From contig OZ220718.1 in assembly GCA_965116765.1 (NCBI GenBank), positions 434,001 to 498,000 of the forward strand: DNA of 64,000 nucleotides, written 5' to 3'. The notes under the pieces were generated by a model. The model ran no database searches, was not told the origin of the DNA, and saw only the letters and a program-made list of their open reading frames with translations. Made by a program: the position numbers and the translations under genes. Positions 43,199-52,057 of the stretch are shown here, piece by piece. How positions within the stretch are numbered: position 1 is the first letter of the stretch; every line of letters begins with the position of its first letter. The stretch is from JAJEEA01 sp965116765. Its GTDB lineage: Bacteria > Acidobacteriota > Vicinamibacteria > Vicinamibacterales > UBA8438.

Positions 43199-44322
43199 CA
43201 GGGGCGACCTCCGATGACGTTCTTTTCCCACAACTCGGACAGGGAGTACTCTTCAAGCCACTCCTTGAGCGCAGCAGGGTCCAGCCGCCTGAACGTGGAT
43301 GCGCGGTCCCGGCGTTCGACGACCACCACATCCTCGGGGTCGAAGCAGTCGACCAGCGGGACCGACTGGGTTGCCACCATGATCTGGATGTTCGTTGCTG
43401 CCGCCGCTATCAGTCCACCGACCACGTCTATTGCCGACGGGTGCAGCCCAAGCTCGGGTTCATCGAGAATCAACACGTCGGGGAGGTCTTGCGCCGGCTG
43501 CAGCAGGAGCGTGATCAACGCGATTATCCGCAGGAGGCCATCAGACGCCTGCGAAACACTGAACACCTCGTCGGTGTCGCGTTCACGCCATGCCAGCAAG
43601 AGGCCGCCGCGGTCCGGTTCGAGCTCGAAATCGGAGAACAACGGCAACACCAGCCGGATGGTGTCCACGATGCGCTGGTAGTAACGGCGGTCTCGCGTCT
43701 GTAGCCGGTAGAGCACGGGCGCCAGGTTGGCTGCGTCCTCCTTGAGCCGGCGGTTGTCGTCGGCTGACCACCTGCCCCGGATGCGGGCGGTGTCCGACGT
43801 GTCGTGGAACTGGTAGACGACAATCTTCCGCAACAGCGTGCGGATGACCTGTGCGGTCTGATCGTCGACGGCCGCGGTGAGGAGCTGGGGATCCCTGTGT
43901 CCGGCACCGAGCGGCTTCGCGGGCGCCTTGCTCGGCCACCCCGCGCGGGAGAAACGGTACCCCTCGTCGGCAAATACCAGGGTGTCTCCTGCGGCATGAA
44001 ACAGCCGGAAGGCATACTCGTTCTCTCCGGCGGCAGTTCGGATCGTCAGCTCCGCTTCGATTTCCCGGGTTCGTGCGGGTCCATCGTGGAGGAGCCGGCG
44101 GGAACCGCCCTGCTGGCTCACGTACAACGCCAACTTGTCGGGGCCGGACAGCGCCCAGCTCATCATGCGGAAGAACGAGATGAAGTTCGATTTCCCGGCG
44201 CCATTGGGGCCGATCAACACCGTCCGCGAGTGAGGCTCGAAGTCGATCAGCTCGCGGATCGTCTTGAACCCCTTCAGGGTGATGCGCTCCAGCCGGCTGC
44301 GTGCCGTGCTCTCTGTTGCCAT
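43198..44322 (-). CDS. AAA/SMC-like ATPase of a two-gene defence-type module
   Basis: 374-aa ABC-class ATPase of the AAA_21/RecF type. Walker A GPNGAGKS (38-45), an ABC signature-like VSQASDG (256-262), Walker B VLILDEPE followed by LGLH (283-294) and a switch region ATQS (317-320). The region between has no long coiled coil. ATPases of this kind act as sensors that license a paired nuclease in systems such as AbiL, PARIS and OLD; here the partner is the DUF4276 gene joined by a one-base overlap. Which trigger is sensed is unknown. Codon use is less GC-extreme than the neighbours, which suggests acquisition. Confidence 0.8.
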   Translation of the reverse strand: MATESTARSRLERITLKGFKTIRELIDFEPHSRTVLIGPNGAGKSNFISFFRMMSWALSGPDKLALYVSQQGGSRRLLHDGPARTREIEAELTIRTAAGENEYAFRLFHAAGDTLVFADEGYRFSRAGWPSKAPAKPLGAGHRDPQLLTAAVDDQTAQVIRTLLRKIVVYQFHDTSDTARIRGRWSADDNRRLKEDAANLAPVLYRLQTRDRRYYQRIVDTIRLVLPLFSDFELEPDRGGLLLAWRERDTDEVFSVSQASDGLLRIIALITLLLQPAQDLPDVLILDEPELGLHPSAIDVVGGLIAAAATNIQIMVATQSVPLVDCFDPEDVVVVERRDRASTFRRLDPAALKEWLEEYSLSELWEKNVIGGRP

Positions 44323-44688
44323 TGGTTCACGTCGGCTTCCTGGTCTGTCATCGGCCAGCCACCGTATTGCGGAATCGCGGTGGTAGTGGGTGCAGGCTGG
44401 TCGAGGTCCGCGAGCTGCAGGAGGGTGTCCGAGGTCGCCGGGTGGATGACGACAGCCTCAAACGGCGTCCCCGGTCCCGGACTCGAAAGGGCGCTGAGTG
44501 TCCATCGAGGTTTGGCGGTTCACACGGTCGCCGCGGTCAGCAGGAGCGGCGATTCGCGGTCGCGATGGCGGTCGACGCGTCCAGGGTTCAACCTCCGGGA
44601 TCAACCCACCCCTGTCGAACAAGCCCTGGCAAGCGTACCACGGCTGCGGGCCAGGCGGTCAACGGAGCGGCGGCGCGTCCTGGCCCGG
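44323..44688. other. Intergenic region upstream of the ATPase gene
   Basis: A gap of 366 nt between the 5' end of the ATPase gene and the 3' end of the next minus-strand gene. It must contain the promoter of the ATPase-DUF4276 pair, but I see no convincing -35/-10 set, no RNA gene and no repeat. Confidence 0.5.
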
Positions 44689-46791
44689 TCAGCCCTCGCG
44701 GTCGAGGCCGTCCGGGTCGAGGTCGAGGGCGTCGAGGAGGGGGCCGAAGCGCCGGTCGAAGTTGCCGATCCGGGCGCTGGCGACGGTCAGGCGCTCGTCG
44801 CCGCAGCGGAGCACGAGGTCGTCGCTGAGGCGCCCGCGGCGGCGGGCGAGGCGGACGGGGGCGAGGGGGTGGAATCCGGGCCGCAGGGGGTGGACCTCGG
44901 GCTCGCCGTCGTCGATGGCGAGGTCGCCGTCGGGCGCCGCGCCGACGACGACCCGGTCGCGGTGGAACGCCAGCCACCGCGGCCGGCCCGCCGGGGTGGC
45001 GGCGGTGAGCACGGCGAGCGGCGGGTCTCCGTCGCCGAGCTGTCGCAGGATCGCGGGCGCCGCGGCGGGCGCCCACGCCGACAGGTCGGCCAGGGGCAGC
45101 CGCTCGCGGAGGCGGCGCGATGCGGCGTCGGCATAGCGCTTCCACGCCGCCGCCACCTGCCGGCGCTCGGGCAGCAGCACCGACGCGTAGAGCAGCACCA
45201 GGTGGTCGTGCTCGACGGGCCAGGGAGGGGGCGCGGTCGAGAGCAGATCGGCCACCGAGGTCACCAGCGGCTCGGCGAGGCCGTCGCCCACGAGGGCCGG
45301 CGGGGGCGCGGGCGGTTCCGTGTCGCCGGCCCCGGAGCCGAAGGCCGCCCCGGCCGCGTCGTCCAGCATCCGATCCGCGTCGCCGTCGCCCACCGCCTGT
45401 TTCACGCGCTCGTGGAACGCCCCGCCGCGGACCGCCCGTTCGGCCGCGGCCCGGTCGGCCCCGAGGCGGTCGCGGGCGAGGGCGGCGAGCAGCGCGAACC
45501 CGTCGGCCGCCCGTGCCGCCTCCGGGCGCGCCGAGGCGCCGAGGTCGACGGGCAGGGGCAGCCGGCGCTGCAGGGCCTCGACCGCTGCCCGCGCCGCCGG
45601 GGCCTGCAGGCCGTGCATGCCCGACAGCAGGTCGGCGAGGCGCGCGGCCACCGCCTGCCGGTCGGCCGGCCGCAGCCCGTCGAGGTCGACGGGGGGGACC
45701 GACGGCGCCGCCGGGGCGCGGTCGTCGGCGAGCGCGCGCAGCAGGGCCATCTTCGCGAACTCGTCGGGGATGGGCGCGCGCAGGACGCGGTCGAGCAGGT
45801 GCCGCCGGTTGTGGTCGACTCCGGGGATGCACGCGTGCACGCGGATGGCCTCGACGAGGGCGATCCAGTCGGGCCCCCGGTACGAGCGCAGGGGGTCGTA
45901 GATGCGCGCCACGCGCAGGTAGACGAGCGCCACCGAGCTCTCGAGCAGCGTCTTCAGCCATACCTCGGCGCGCGACTTGACGAACCGCTTCCCGAGGCGC
46001 TTGGCGACCTGCGTGCCCAGGGTCCACGCCACCACCCCGACCGGGTTCGAGCCGCTGGCGAGCCGCGCCGCGAGGAGGGCGCCGTTCACGTAGTGCTCCC
46101 AGGGCTCGAGCTTCCGGTAGAGGGCCAGCCCCTGCTGGGCCTGCTCGAGCTGGTTCACCACGGTCTTGACGGACCAGCCCGCCGGATCGACGAACGGTAC
46201 CTGCCGCACCGCCTCGAGCAGCTCGCCCACGGCCGAGCGCACGGCGAGGGCGATGTCGCCGGTGCGCGCTTCGAGGACCGCGTTGTCCGACCCGGCGTGG
46301 TAGAGCCCGGCGACCTCCTGCACGACGTCGCGCAGCTCGGCGAAGATGGCGCCGCCGTCGAGGTCCACGATGCGCCCGTCCTCGCGCCGGACGTAGCGCC
46401 GGTCGCCGATGCCTTCCCACACCCGGTCACAACGGTCGCGGATCATCTCGCCGAGCCGGCGTTCCTGCTCGTCGAGGGTCGCGGGAGAGGTCGGCGTGTC
46501 GGGACGGCGGCGCAGGAGCTCGTCGTAGGTCCGCTCGACCGGCGATACCCCGGCCGCGCTCAGCCGCGCGTCGAGCCCGCGCAGCTCGTCGAGGCGGCGC
46601 TCGAGCTCGGCCATTTCGTCGGGGTCGGGGGCCGGCCCCCGTACCCGCGCCATGGCGCCGGCCCCGATGGCGCCCGCGCCCAGCAGGGCGAGCGCCGCCC
46701 CTGCCTCGAACGAGAGCGACAGGCCCACCGCGACGCCCGACGCCAGGCACCCGAGCCCCCCGGCCAGCCAGACGATGCCTGCGTGCCGCAT
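44689..46791 (-). CDS. Large membrane-anchored protein, function unknown
   Basis: 700 aa. Two N-terminal hydrophobic helices (GIVWLAGGLGCLASGVAVGL and the following AALALLGAGAIGAGAMA) anchor a long cytoplasmic part. This begins with a charged helical region (DEMAELERRLDELRGLDARL), continues with GGAIFAELRDVVQEVAGLYH and VKTVVNQLEQAQQGLALYRK, and ends in a small beta-rich domain (DRVVVGAAPDGDLAIDDGE) that could resemble an FHA-like or PH-like fold. Alanine- and arginine-rich throughout. I recognise no family; no enzyme motif seen. Confidence 0.6.
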   Translation of the reverse strand: MRHAGIVWLAGGLGCLASGVAVGLSLSFEAGAALALLGAGAIGAGAMARVRGPAPDPDEMAELERRLDELRGLDARLSAAGVSPVERTYDELLRRRPDTPTSPATLDEQERRLGEMIRDRCDRVWEGIGDRRYVRREDGRIVDLDGGAIFAELRDVVQEVAGLYHAGSDNAVLEARTGDIALAVRSAVGELLEAVRQVPFVDPAGWSVKTVVNQLEQAQQGLALYRKLEPWEHYVNGALLAARLASGSNPVGVVAWTLGTQVAKRLGKRFVKSRAEVWLKTLLESSVALVYLRVARIYDPLRSYRGPDWIALVEAIRVHACIPGVDHNRRHLLDRVLRAPIPDEFAKMALLRALADDRAPAAPSVPPVDLDGLRPADRQAVAARLADLLSGMHGLQAPAARAAVEALQRRLPLPVDLGASARPEAARAADGFALLAALARDRLGADRAAAERAVRGGAFHERVKQAVGDGDADRMLDDAAGAAFGSGAGDTEPPAPPPALVGDGLAEPLVTSVADLLSTAPPPWPVEHDHLVLLYASVLLPERRQVAAAWKRYADAASRRLRERLPLADLSAWAPAAAPAILRQLGDGDPPLAVLTAATPAGRPRWLAFHRDRVVVGAAPDGDLAIDDGEPEVHPLRPGFHPLAPVRLARRRGRLSDDLVLRCGDERLTVASARIGNFDRRFGPLLDALDLDPDGLDREG

Positions 46792-46837
46792 GCGTCCCGG
46801 CAGTGTACCAGGCGGACGGGGGCGACCCCGGGGCGCG

Positions 46838-47018
46838 GCCGGGAAGGCCGCCGAGCGCGCCGCGGAAGGGTGCCGAAGCAGTGTCCCGGCGAGGCTCGGG
46901 GGACGCCGCGGCGAGGCTCGGGGGGCACGGGCCCGGGAAGGCCGTGGAGGGCGCCGCGGCGAGGCCCCGCAGGCGTGCGTTCCCGGGAGGCGGCGGAGGG
47001 CGCCGCGGCTAGGCCCCG
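46838..47018. repeat. Degenerate GC-rich tandem repeat
   Basis: Three to four imperfect units built around CCGGGAAGGCCG..GAGGG and CGCCGCGGCGAGGC, at about 46838, 46890, 46932 and 46982, in the gap of 275 nt between two divergent genes. The unit is partly self-complementary. It may be slippage DNA; a role in the divergent promoters is possible but not shown. Confidence 0.5.
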
Positions 47019-47066
47019 GGGCGCGACGGGGGAGCGAGCGGGGCGGCGCGGTTATGATGAGGGGTT

Positions 47067-50000
47067 GTGATTGTCGCCGCGACCCGCCGATTCGCCGCCG
47101 TCGGTCTCGTTCTCGCCGTTGCCGCGGGCTCGGCGCCCGCGCGTGGCCAGTCCGCGTCGGCGGCCCCCGCGGCCGCGGGCCCGGTCGAGGTCGCCGCCTT
47201 CGCCAACCTGTCGGGCGACCCCGCCGACGCCTGGATCGGCGACGGCATCGCCGAGACCCTCGCGGCCGATCTCGGCGGGGCGGGGGGGACGGCGGCGCCC
47301 GGCCTGCGGGTGGCCGGCGCCTACCAGCGGGTGGGCGGCCGCCTGCGGATCACCGCGCGGCTGCTCGACCCGGCCACCGGGCGCGTCGTGGCCGGCACGC
47401 GCGTCGACGGGGCGCTCGCGGACCTGTTCGGCCTGCAGGACGAGCTGGCCGCCCGCCTCGCCGCGGCGGCGCGCGGGGCGAGGCCCGCGGAGGCGGCGGC
47501 CGGTGAGGCCCGGTGGTCGCGGCCCCCGGCCGGCGCGGCGCCGCCTCCGGCGGTCCCGCGGCCGCCGCGGACCCCGTTGCGATCGAGCCCGCCGCCCCCG
47601 CGCGCGGCTTCGGACGGGGGGTTCGGGGAGGCGTCGGCCTTCATTCCTTCCGGGAGAGAGGCGGAGAGCACCGCCGCGGCCCCGGGGGCGGGGGTGGTCG
47701 GTCCGGGTGCGGGATTGGGGGCATCCGACGCGGTCCCGCGAGGCGGCCCGACCGGCGCCGTTCCGGGCGCGGGGTCGTCCGCCGCCGGTCGCGGAGGAGG
47801 ACCGTCCGCCGCGGCCCCGGGAACCGGGGCGTCCGGCGCGGGTCGGGCGGGGTCGTCCGGCCTGGACCCGGGAGCGGGAGCTTCCGCTACGGCACTCGGA
47901 GGCGGCCCGTCCGGCGCGGTTCCGGGCGCGGGAACGGCCGGCGCGGGTTCCGGAGCACGGTCGTCCGCGGCGGGGTTCGCGGCGGCGCCGACCCTGATCG
48001 ACGGTCCGCCGCCGCCCCTTCCGCCCGAGGTCGCGGCGCGGGACGAGGCGGGACGGCTGACCATGCGGGCGATCCGGCTCGACGGGCCGCTGCAGCTCGA
48101 CGGCCGGCTCGACGAGCGGGTGTACCGGGACGTGCCCCCGGTGACCGGCTTCATCCAGCAGGAGCCGGTCGAGGGCGCGCCCGCCGACGACCAGACCGAG
48201 GTGTGGGTGACTTACGACGCCGACAACCTGTACGTGTCGGCCCGTTGCTGGAGCGCCGCGCCGGACCGCATCGTCGCCAACGAGATGAAGCGCGACAGCT
48301 ACGGCATGTACGGCAACGAGACCCTCGGCGTCGTCCTCGACACCTTCTACGACCGGCGCAACGCGTTCGCGTTCACCACCAACGCCATCGGGGGCCTCTT
48401 CGACGCCCTCGTCACCGACGAGCGCAGCCAGAACATCGACTGGAACACGGTGTGGGACGTCGCCGCGGGGCGGTTCGACGAGGGGTGGACGGTCGAGATC
48501 GCCATCCCCTTCAAGTCTCTCCGGTATCGGGCCGGGCCGGCCCAGATGTGGGGCCTCAACGTGCAGCGCCGGGTGGCGTCGACCAACGAGACCTCGTTCC
48601 TGACCCCCATCCCCGCCTCGCTGAGCTGGGCGGGGGCCTACAAGATGTCGTCGGCCGCGACGCTCGTGGGGCTGGAGGTGCCGGCCTCGGGCACCCGGCT
48701 CGAGGTCAAGCCCTACGGCATCTCCGACGTCACCACCGACCTCGCCCGGGCCGCCGACGAGCGCACCCTGACGGGGGGCGACGTGGGGTTCGACGTCAAG
48801 TACGGCGTCACCCAGGGGCTCACCGCCGACTTCACCTACAACACCGACTTCGCGCAGGTCGAGGTGGACGAGCAGCAGGTCAACCTGACCCGCTTCAGCC
48901 TCTTCTTTCCCGAGAAGCGCGAGTTCTTTCTGGAGGGGCAGGGCATCTTCGACTTCGGCGGCGGCTTCACCAGCGACTCCACCGCGTTCTACTTCGGGGG
49001 CGGCCAGTTCTCGGGGACGGCGCCGATCATGTTCTTCAGCCGGCGCATCGGGCTCCAGGACGGCCGGACGGTCCCCATCCGGGCCGGCGGCCGGCTGACC
49101 GGCAAGGCCGGGCCCTACAGCATCGGCGTGCTGAACGTGCAGACCGAGCAGGCCGGCCGGGCCGCGGCCACGAACTTCTCGGTCGCGCGGGTCAAGCGCG
49201 ACATCCTGCGCCGCAGCGCGGTCGGGGCGCTCTTCACGGGCCGCTCCGTGTCGCTCGACGGCAGCGGGTCGAACCAGGTGTTCGGCGTCGACGGGCTCTT
49301 CTCCTTCTACGACAACCTGAACGTCACGTCCTACCTTGCGCAGAGCCGGCTGCCCGGCGTCGCCGCCGACGACGCCATGAGCTATCAGGCGAAGCTGGAC
49401 TACCGGGGCGACCGCTGGGGGTTCCTCGCGGAGCGGCTGGGCGTCGGGGCCGACTTCCGGCCCGAGGTGGGCTTCGTGCGCCGTCACGACTTCCGGCGCA
49501 ACTTCGTGGAGGGCCGGTTCAGCCCGCGGCCGCTGTCGATCGCGTCGATCCGCAAGTTCCTCTTCCAGGGCAGCCTCGACTACACCACGGACGGGGCCGG
49601 CCTCCTCGAGACGCGGGCGCAGCAGGGGCTGTTCGGGATCGAGTTCGAGAACGGCGACATGTTCTTCGCGGGCGCCACCGACAGCTACGAGCTGCTGAAG
49701 CAGTCGTTTCCGATGACCCCGGACATCACGATTCCCGCCGGCGCCTACCGCTTCACCAACACCCGCATCGTCTACGCGCCGGGCCAGCAGCGCACGGTGT
49801 CGGGCGGGCTGAGCTTCGACCGCGGCGGGTTCTTCGGCGGCGAGCGCACCGGCGTCGGCTACACGTTCGGCCGCATCTACCTCTCGTCGCAGCTCAACGT
49901 CGAGCCGTCGCTGTCGTTCAACTGGCTCGATCTCCCCGAGGGCGACTTCAGGACCGACCTCGTCTCGGTGCGCACCACCTACACGCTGACCCCGCGCATG

Positions 50001-50195
50001 TTCGTGGCGGCGCTCGTGCAGTACAACTCGACCCTCGACTCGCTCGGCACCAACCTGCGCTTCCGCTGGGAGTACCAGCCGGGCAGCGAGCTGTTCGTGG
50101 TCTACACCGACGAGCGCGACACCCTCGACCCGCGGGGGCCGTTCCTCCAGAACCGCGCCTTCGTCGTCAAGGCCACGCGCCTCTTGCGCTTCTGA
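47067..50195 (+). CDS. TolB-like domain fused to CBM9-like/DUF5916 outer-membrane protein
   Basis: 1042 aa with a signal peptide (AAVGLVLAVAAGSAPARGQ). Residues about 39-150 match the TolB/FlgO-like domain found in adenylate cyclases and kinases (EVAAFANLSGDPADAWIGDG, RLRITARLLDPATGRVVAGT, DLFGLQDELAARL). A Gly/Ala/Pro-rich linker with repeats like GGPSGAVPGAGT fills about 150-320. Then a CBM9-like domain (AIRLDGPLQLDGRLDERVYR; NTVWDVAAGRFDEGWTVEIA) and a DUF5916 barrel with FPEKREFFLEGQGIFDFGGG follow. The start is GTG 47067. DUF5916 proteins are thought to be outer-membrane barrels; the TolB-like front end is unusual. Confidence 0.85.
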   Translation: MIVAATRRFAAVGLVLAVAAGSAPARGQSASAAPAAAGPVEVAAFANLSGDPADAWIGDGIAETLAADLGGAGGTAAPGLRVAGAYQRVGGRLRITARLLDPATGRVVAGTRVDGALADLFGLQDELAARLAAAARGARPAEAAAGEARWSRPPAGAAPPPAVPRPPRTPLRSSPPPPRAASDGGFGEASAFIPSGREAESTAAAPGAGVVGPGAGLGASDAVPRGGPTGAVPGAGSSAAGRGGGPSAAAPGTGASGAGRAGSSGLDPGAGASATALGGGPSGAVPGAGTAGAGSGARSSAAGFAAAPTLIDGPPPPLPPEVAARDEAGRLTMRAIRLDGPLQLDGRLDERVYRDVPPVTGFIQQEPVEGAPADDQTEVWVTYDADNLYVSARCWSAAPDRIVANEMKRDSYGMYGNETLGVVLDTFYDRRNAFAFTTNAIGGLFDALVTDERSQNIDWNTVWDVAAGRFDEGWTVEIAIPFKSLRYRAGPAQMWGLNVQRRVASTNETSFLTPIPASLSWAGAYKMSSAATLVGLEVPASGTRLEVKPYGISDVTTDLARAADERTLTGGDVGFDVKYGVTQGLTADFTYNTDFAQVEVDEQQVNLTRFSLFFPEKREFFLEGQGIFDFGGGFTSDSTAFYFGGGQFSGTAPIMFFSRRIGLQDGRTVPIRAGGRLTGKAGPYSIGVLNVQTEQAGRAAATNFSVARVKRDILRRSAVGALFTGRSVSLDGSGSNQVFGVDGLFSFYDNLNVTSYLAQSRLPGVAADDAMSYQAKLDYRGDRWGFLAERLGVGADFRPEVGFVRRHDFRRNFVEGRFSPRPLSIASIRKFLFQGSLDYTTDGAGLLETRAQQGLFGIEFENGDMFFAGATDSYELLKQSFPMTPDITIPAGAYRFTNTRIVYAPGQQRTVSGGLSFDRGGFFGGERTGVGYTFGRIYLSSQLNVEPSLSFNWLDLPEGDFRTDLVSVRTTYTLTPRMFVAALVQYNSTLDSLGTNLRFRWEYQPGSELFVVYTDERDTLDPRGPFLQNRAFVVKATRLLRF

Positions 50196-50298
50196 CCGCG
50201 CCCCGTCCCGCCGCCGCGGAGCCAGGCGCGTCGCAACGGCAGATGGGGGCGCGGCCGCCCTGGACTCGGCGCGGGGAGGAGAGGACGTCGAGGCGCCG

Positions 50299-50748
50299 AT
50301 GACTCGAGCGAGCAGACCCTCCGGGCTCGATTCGGGCCGGCATCTGCTGCTCTACGACGGCGTGTGCGGGCTCTGCGACCGGTTCGTCCGGTTCGTGCTC
50401 GCGCGCGACCACCGGGGCCGGTTCCGCTTCGCGACGCTGCAGGGCCCAGTCGGCCGCGACCTCGTCGCGGCCTTCGGCCGCGATCCCGACCGGCTCGAGA
50501 CGGTCCACGTGGTCGTCGATTACCGGTCGGACGCGGCCCGCGTGCTGAACCGGTCGGCCGCCGCGCTCTTCGTCCTCGGTCAGCTCGGCTGGCCGTGGCG
50601 GCTCGCCTCGATCCTGCGCTGGGTCCCCGCCGCGCTGCGGGACCGCCTCTACGACCGCGTCGCCGCCCACCGCTACCGGCTCTTCGGCCGCCACACGTCG
50701 TGCCCGGTCCCCGACCCGCGGTATCGGGACCGCTTCCTCGACGTCTGA
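50299..50748 (+). CDS. DCC-family thiol-disulfide oxidoreductase-like protein (DUF393)
   Basis: 149-aa DUF393 protein. The defining YDGVCGLCDRFVRFVLARD motif has a CxxC pair (Cys23, Cys26), followed by FRFATLQGPVGRDLVAAFG and the late SRYRDRF-like segment (CPVPDPRYRDRFLDV). Family members are presumed redox proteins in the cytoplasm, but a partner is not known here. It follows the DUF5916 gene by 103 nt. Confidence 0.87.
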   Translation: MTRASRPSGLDSGRHLLLYDGVCGLCDRFVRFVLARDHRGRFRFATLQGPVGRDLVAAFGRDPDRLETVHVVVDYRSDAARVLNRSAAALFVLGQLGWPWRLASILRWVPAALRDRLYDRVAAHRYRLFGRHTSCPVPDPRYRDRFLDV

Positions 50749-50752
50749 CCCC

Positions 50753-50944
50753 GAGCCCGTGGTCGTCGACGACGGCCTGGAGGGCGATGGCCCGGTCCGA
50801 GTGGTCGAGTCCCGTCGCCCGACCCCTCTCCAGCCCTCTTCCGACCCGGAGCCCGTGGCCGTCAACGGCGGCCTCGCGAGCGATAGTCCGGTCCGAGTCG
50901 TCGAGTCGCTTCGCCCGACCCGCTCCAGCCCTCTCAATCGCCCG
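50753..50944. repeat. Two-copy 96-bp tandem repeat
   Basis: The block 50753-50848 is repeated at 50849-50944 with about 80% identity by eye; shared anchors are GAGCCCGTGG, GTCCGAGT.GTCGAGTC, CGCCCGACCC and CCAGCCCTCT. It lies in the 414-nt gap between the DCC and nuclease genes. 96 is a multiple of 3, yet neither strand gives a convincing protein. The rest of the gap (50945-51162) shows an AT-rich GCGATAATTCAC at 51087, perhaps part of the nuclease promoter. Confidence 0.65.
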
Positions 50945-51162
50945 TCTCGAGGCCGCGGCCGCGCGTCGGCCGGGGGGCCGGCTCATGCGCCTCTCGACAT
51001 CGGGGTCGTCACGCCGATTGCGGCGGCCCGCCGCATGACCCGGGAGAGGCGCCCCGCCCCGAGGCGCCGTTGCGCGGTCGATGTACGCGATAATTCACAC
51101 TTCCACCGGCGAGTCCGTGGCACTTCCTGCCACGTCGACCCCCCGCCGGTCCGAGGTGGCGG

Positions 51163-51831
51163 ATGTTGCGACGTCTCCGCGCGATCGAGGTTTCGGCGAT
51201 CGCCATGCCGTGGTTGCTGGCCGCGGTCCCGCACGTGCTCGTGCCGGCGGCGGCCGACGCCCAGCGGGTCGAGCGCGTCGTCGACGGGGACACCATCGTC
51301 GTCGAGGGCGTGGGCCGGGTGCGGCTGATCGGCGTCGACACGCCCGAGACGGTGAGCCCCGGCCGGCCCGTCGAGTTCTTCGGCCGCGAGGCGAGCGCGT
51401 TCACGAAGCGGCTGCTCGAAGGCCGGCGCGTCCGCCTCGAGTACGACCGGGACCGGACGGACCGCTACGGGCGCACCCTCGCCTACGTCCACCTCGCGGA
51501 CGGGACGCTCGCCAACGCGGAGATCATCAGGCAGGGCTACGGCCATGCCTACACGCGGTTCCCGTTCCGGTATCTCGATCGGTTCCGGCGGCTCGAGCGT
51601 GAGGCGCGGTCGGCGGGCCGGGGACTCTGGGACCCGGCGGCGTCGCGGGCCCGCGCGCGCGACCGCGGCCCATCGGGAGCCCCGGCCGGCCGCATTCCCT
51701 GGGACGACAACGGGAACGGCCGGGTGACGTGTGCCGAGGCGCGTCGGCACGGCATCGCGCCGGTCCCTCGGAGCCATCCCGCGTACGCGTACATGCGCGA
51801 CGGCGACGGCGACGGCGTCGTCTGCGAGTGA
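51163..51831 (+). CDS. Exported thermonuclease (SNase fold) with excalibur-like tail
   Basis: 222 aa. After a signal peptide comes a staphylococcal-nuclease domain: ERVVDGDTIVVEGVGRVRLI, GVDTPETV, GREASAFTKRLLEGRRVRLE and YDRDRTDRYGRTLAYVHLAD, retaining the Asp and Arg residues of the active site. The C-terminal WDDNGNGRVTCAEARRHG followed by YMRDGDGDGVVCE is a calcium-binding excalibur-type motif with two cysteines. It would degrade extracellular or periplasmic nucleic acid. Start ATG 51163 behind CCGAGGTGG. Confidence 0.88.
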   Translation: MLRRLRAIEVSAIAMPWLLAAVPHVLVPAAADAQRVERVVDGDTIVVEGVGRVRLIGVDTPETVSPGRPVEFFGREASAFTKRLLEGRRVRLEYDRDRTDRYGRTLAYVHLADGTLANAEIIRQGYGHAYTRFPFRYLDRFRRLEREARSAGRGLWDPAASRARARDRGPSGAPAGRIPWDDNGNGRVTCAEARRHGIAPVPRSHPAYAYMRDGDGDGVVCE

Positions 51832-51984
51832 GGAATCCGGCGCGTGACGGTTGTGCTGGCGGCGCTGGCTGCGCCGTCGTCGGGCTTGGCGGAGGATTCG
51901 GAGTCGATGGTCTCGCGCGGTTGACTTGGGACGGCCACGGAAATCACCTTGCCGCGCCCCGCGAGCGGGAACCTCGGAAGACCG

Positions 51985-52057
51985 GGTGCCCATGAACACC
52001 TTGCTCGAGGAAGCTCCGGGGAGTGTTGGTGCCCATGAACACCTTGCTCGAGGAAGC
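51985..52057 (+). repeat. Perfect 30-bp direct repeat duplicating the dinB-like start
   Basis: The 30-bp block beginning GGTGCCCATGAACACCTTGC occurs at 51985-52014 and again at 52028-52057, 43 bp apart. Each copy holds an ATG and the first seven codons of the DinB-like gene (MNTLLEE plus the start of the next codon). Because 43 is not a multiple of 3, the first copy opens a different, non-protein-like frame. This is a recent duplication or slippage event at a start site. Confidence 0.85.

Noticed and set aside
46838..47018. Possible CRISPR-like array in the GC-rich repeats
   Set aside because: Units are degenerate, irregularly spaced and without spacers; no cas genes are present.
50945..51162. 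Coding continuation of the 96-bp repeat frame towards the nuclease gene
   Set aside because: The translation becomes Arg/Pro-rich, has no ribosome site, and overlaps the nuclease start.
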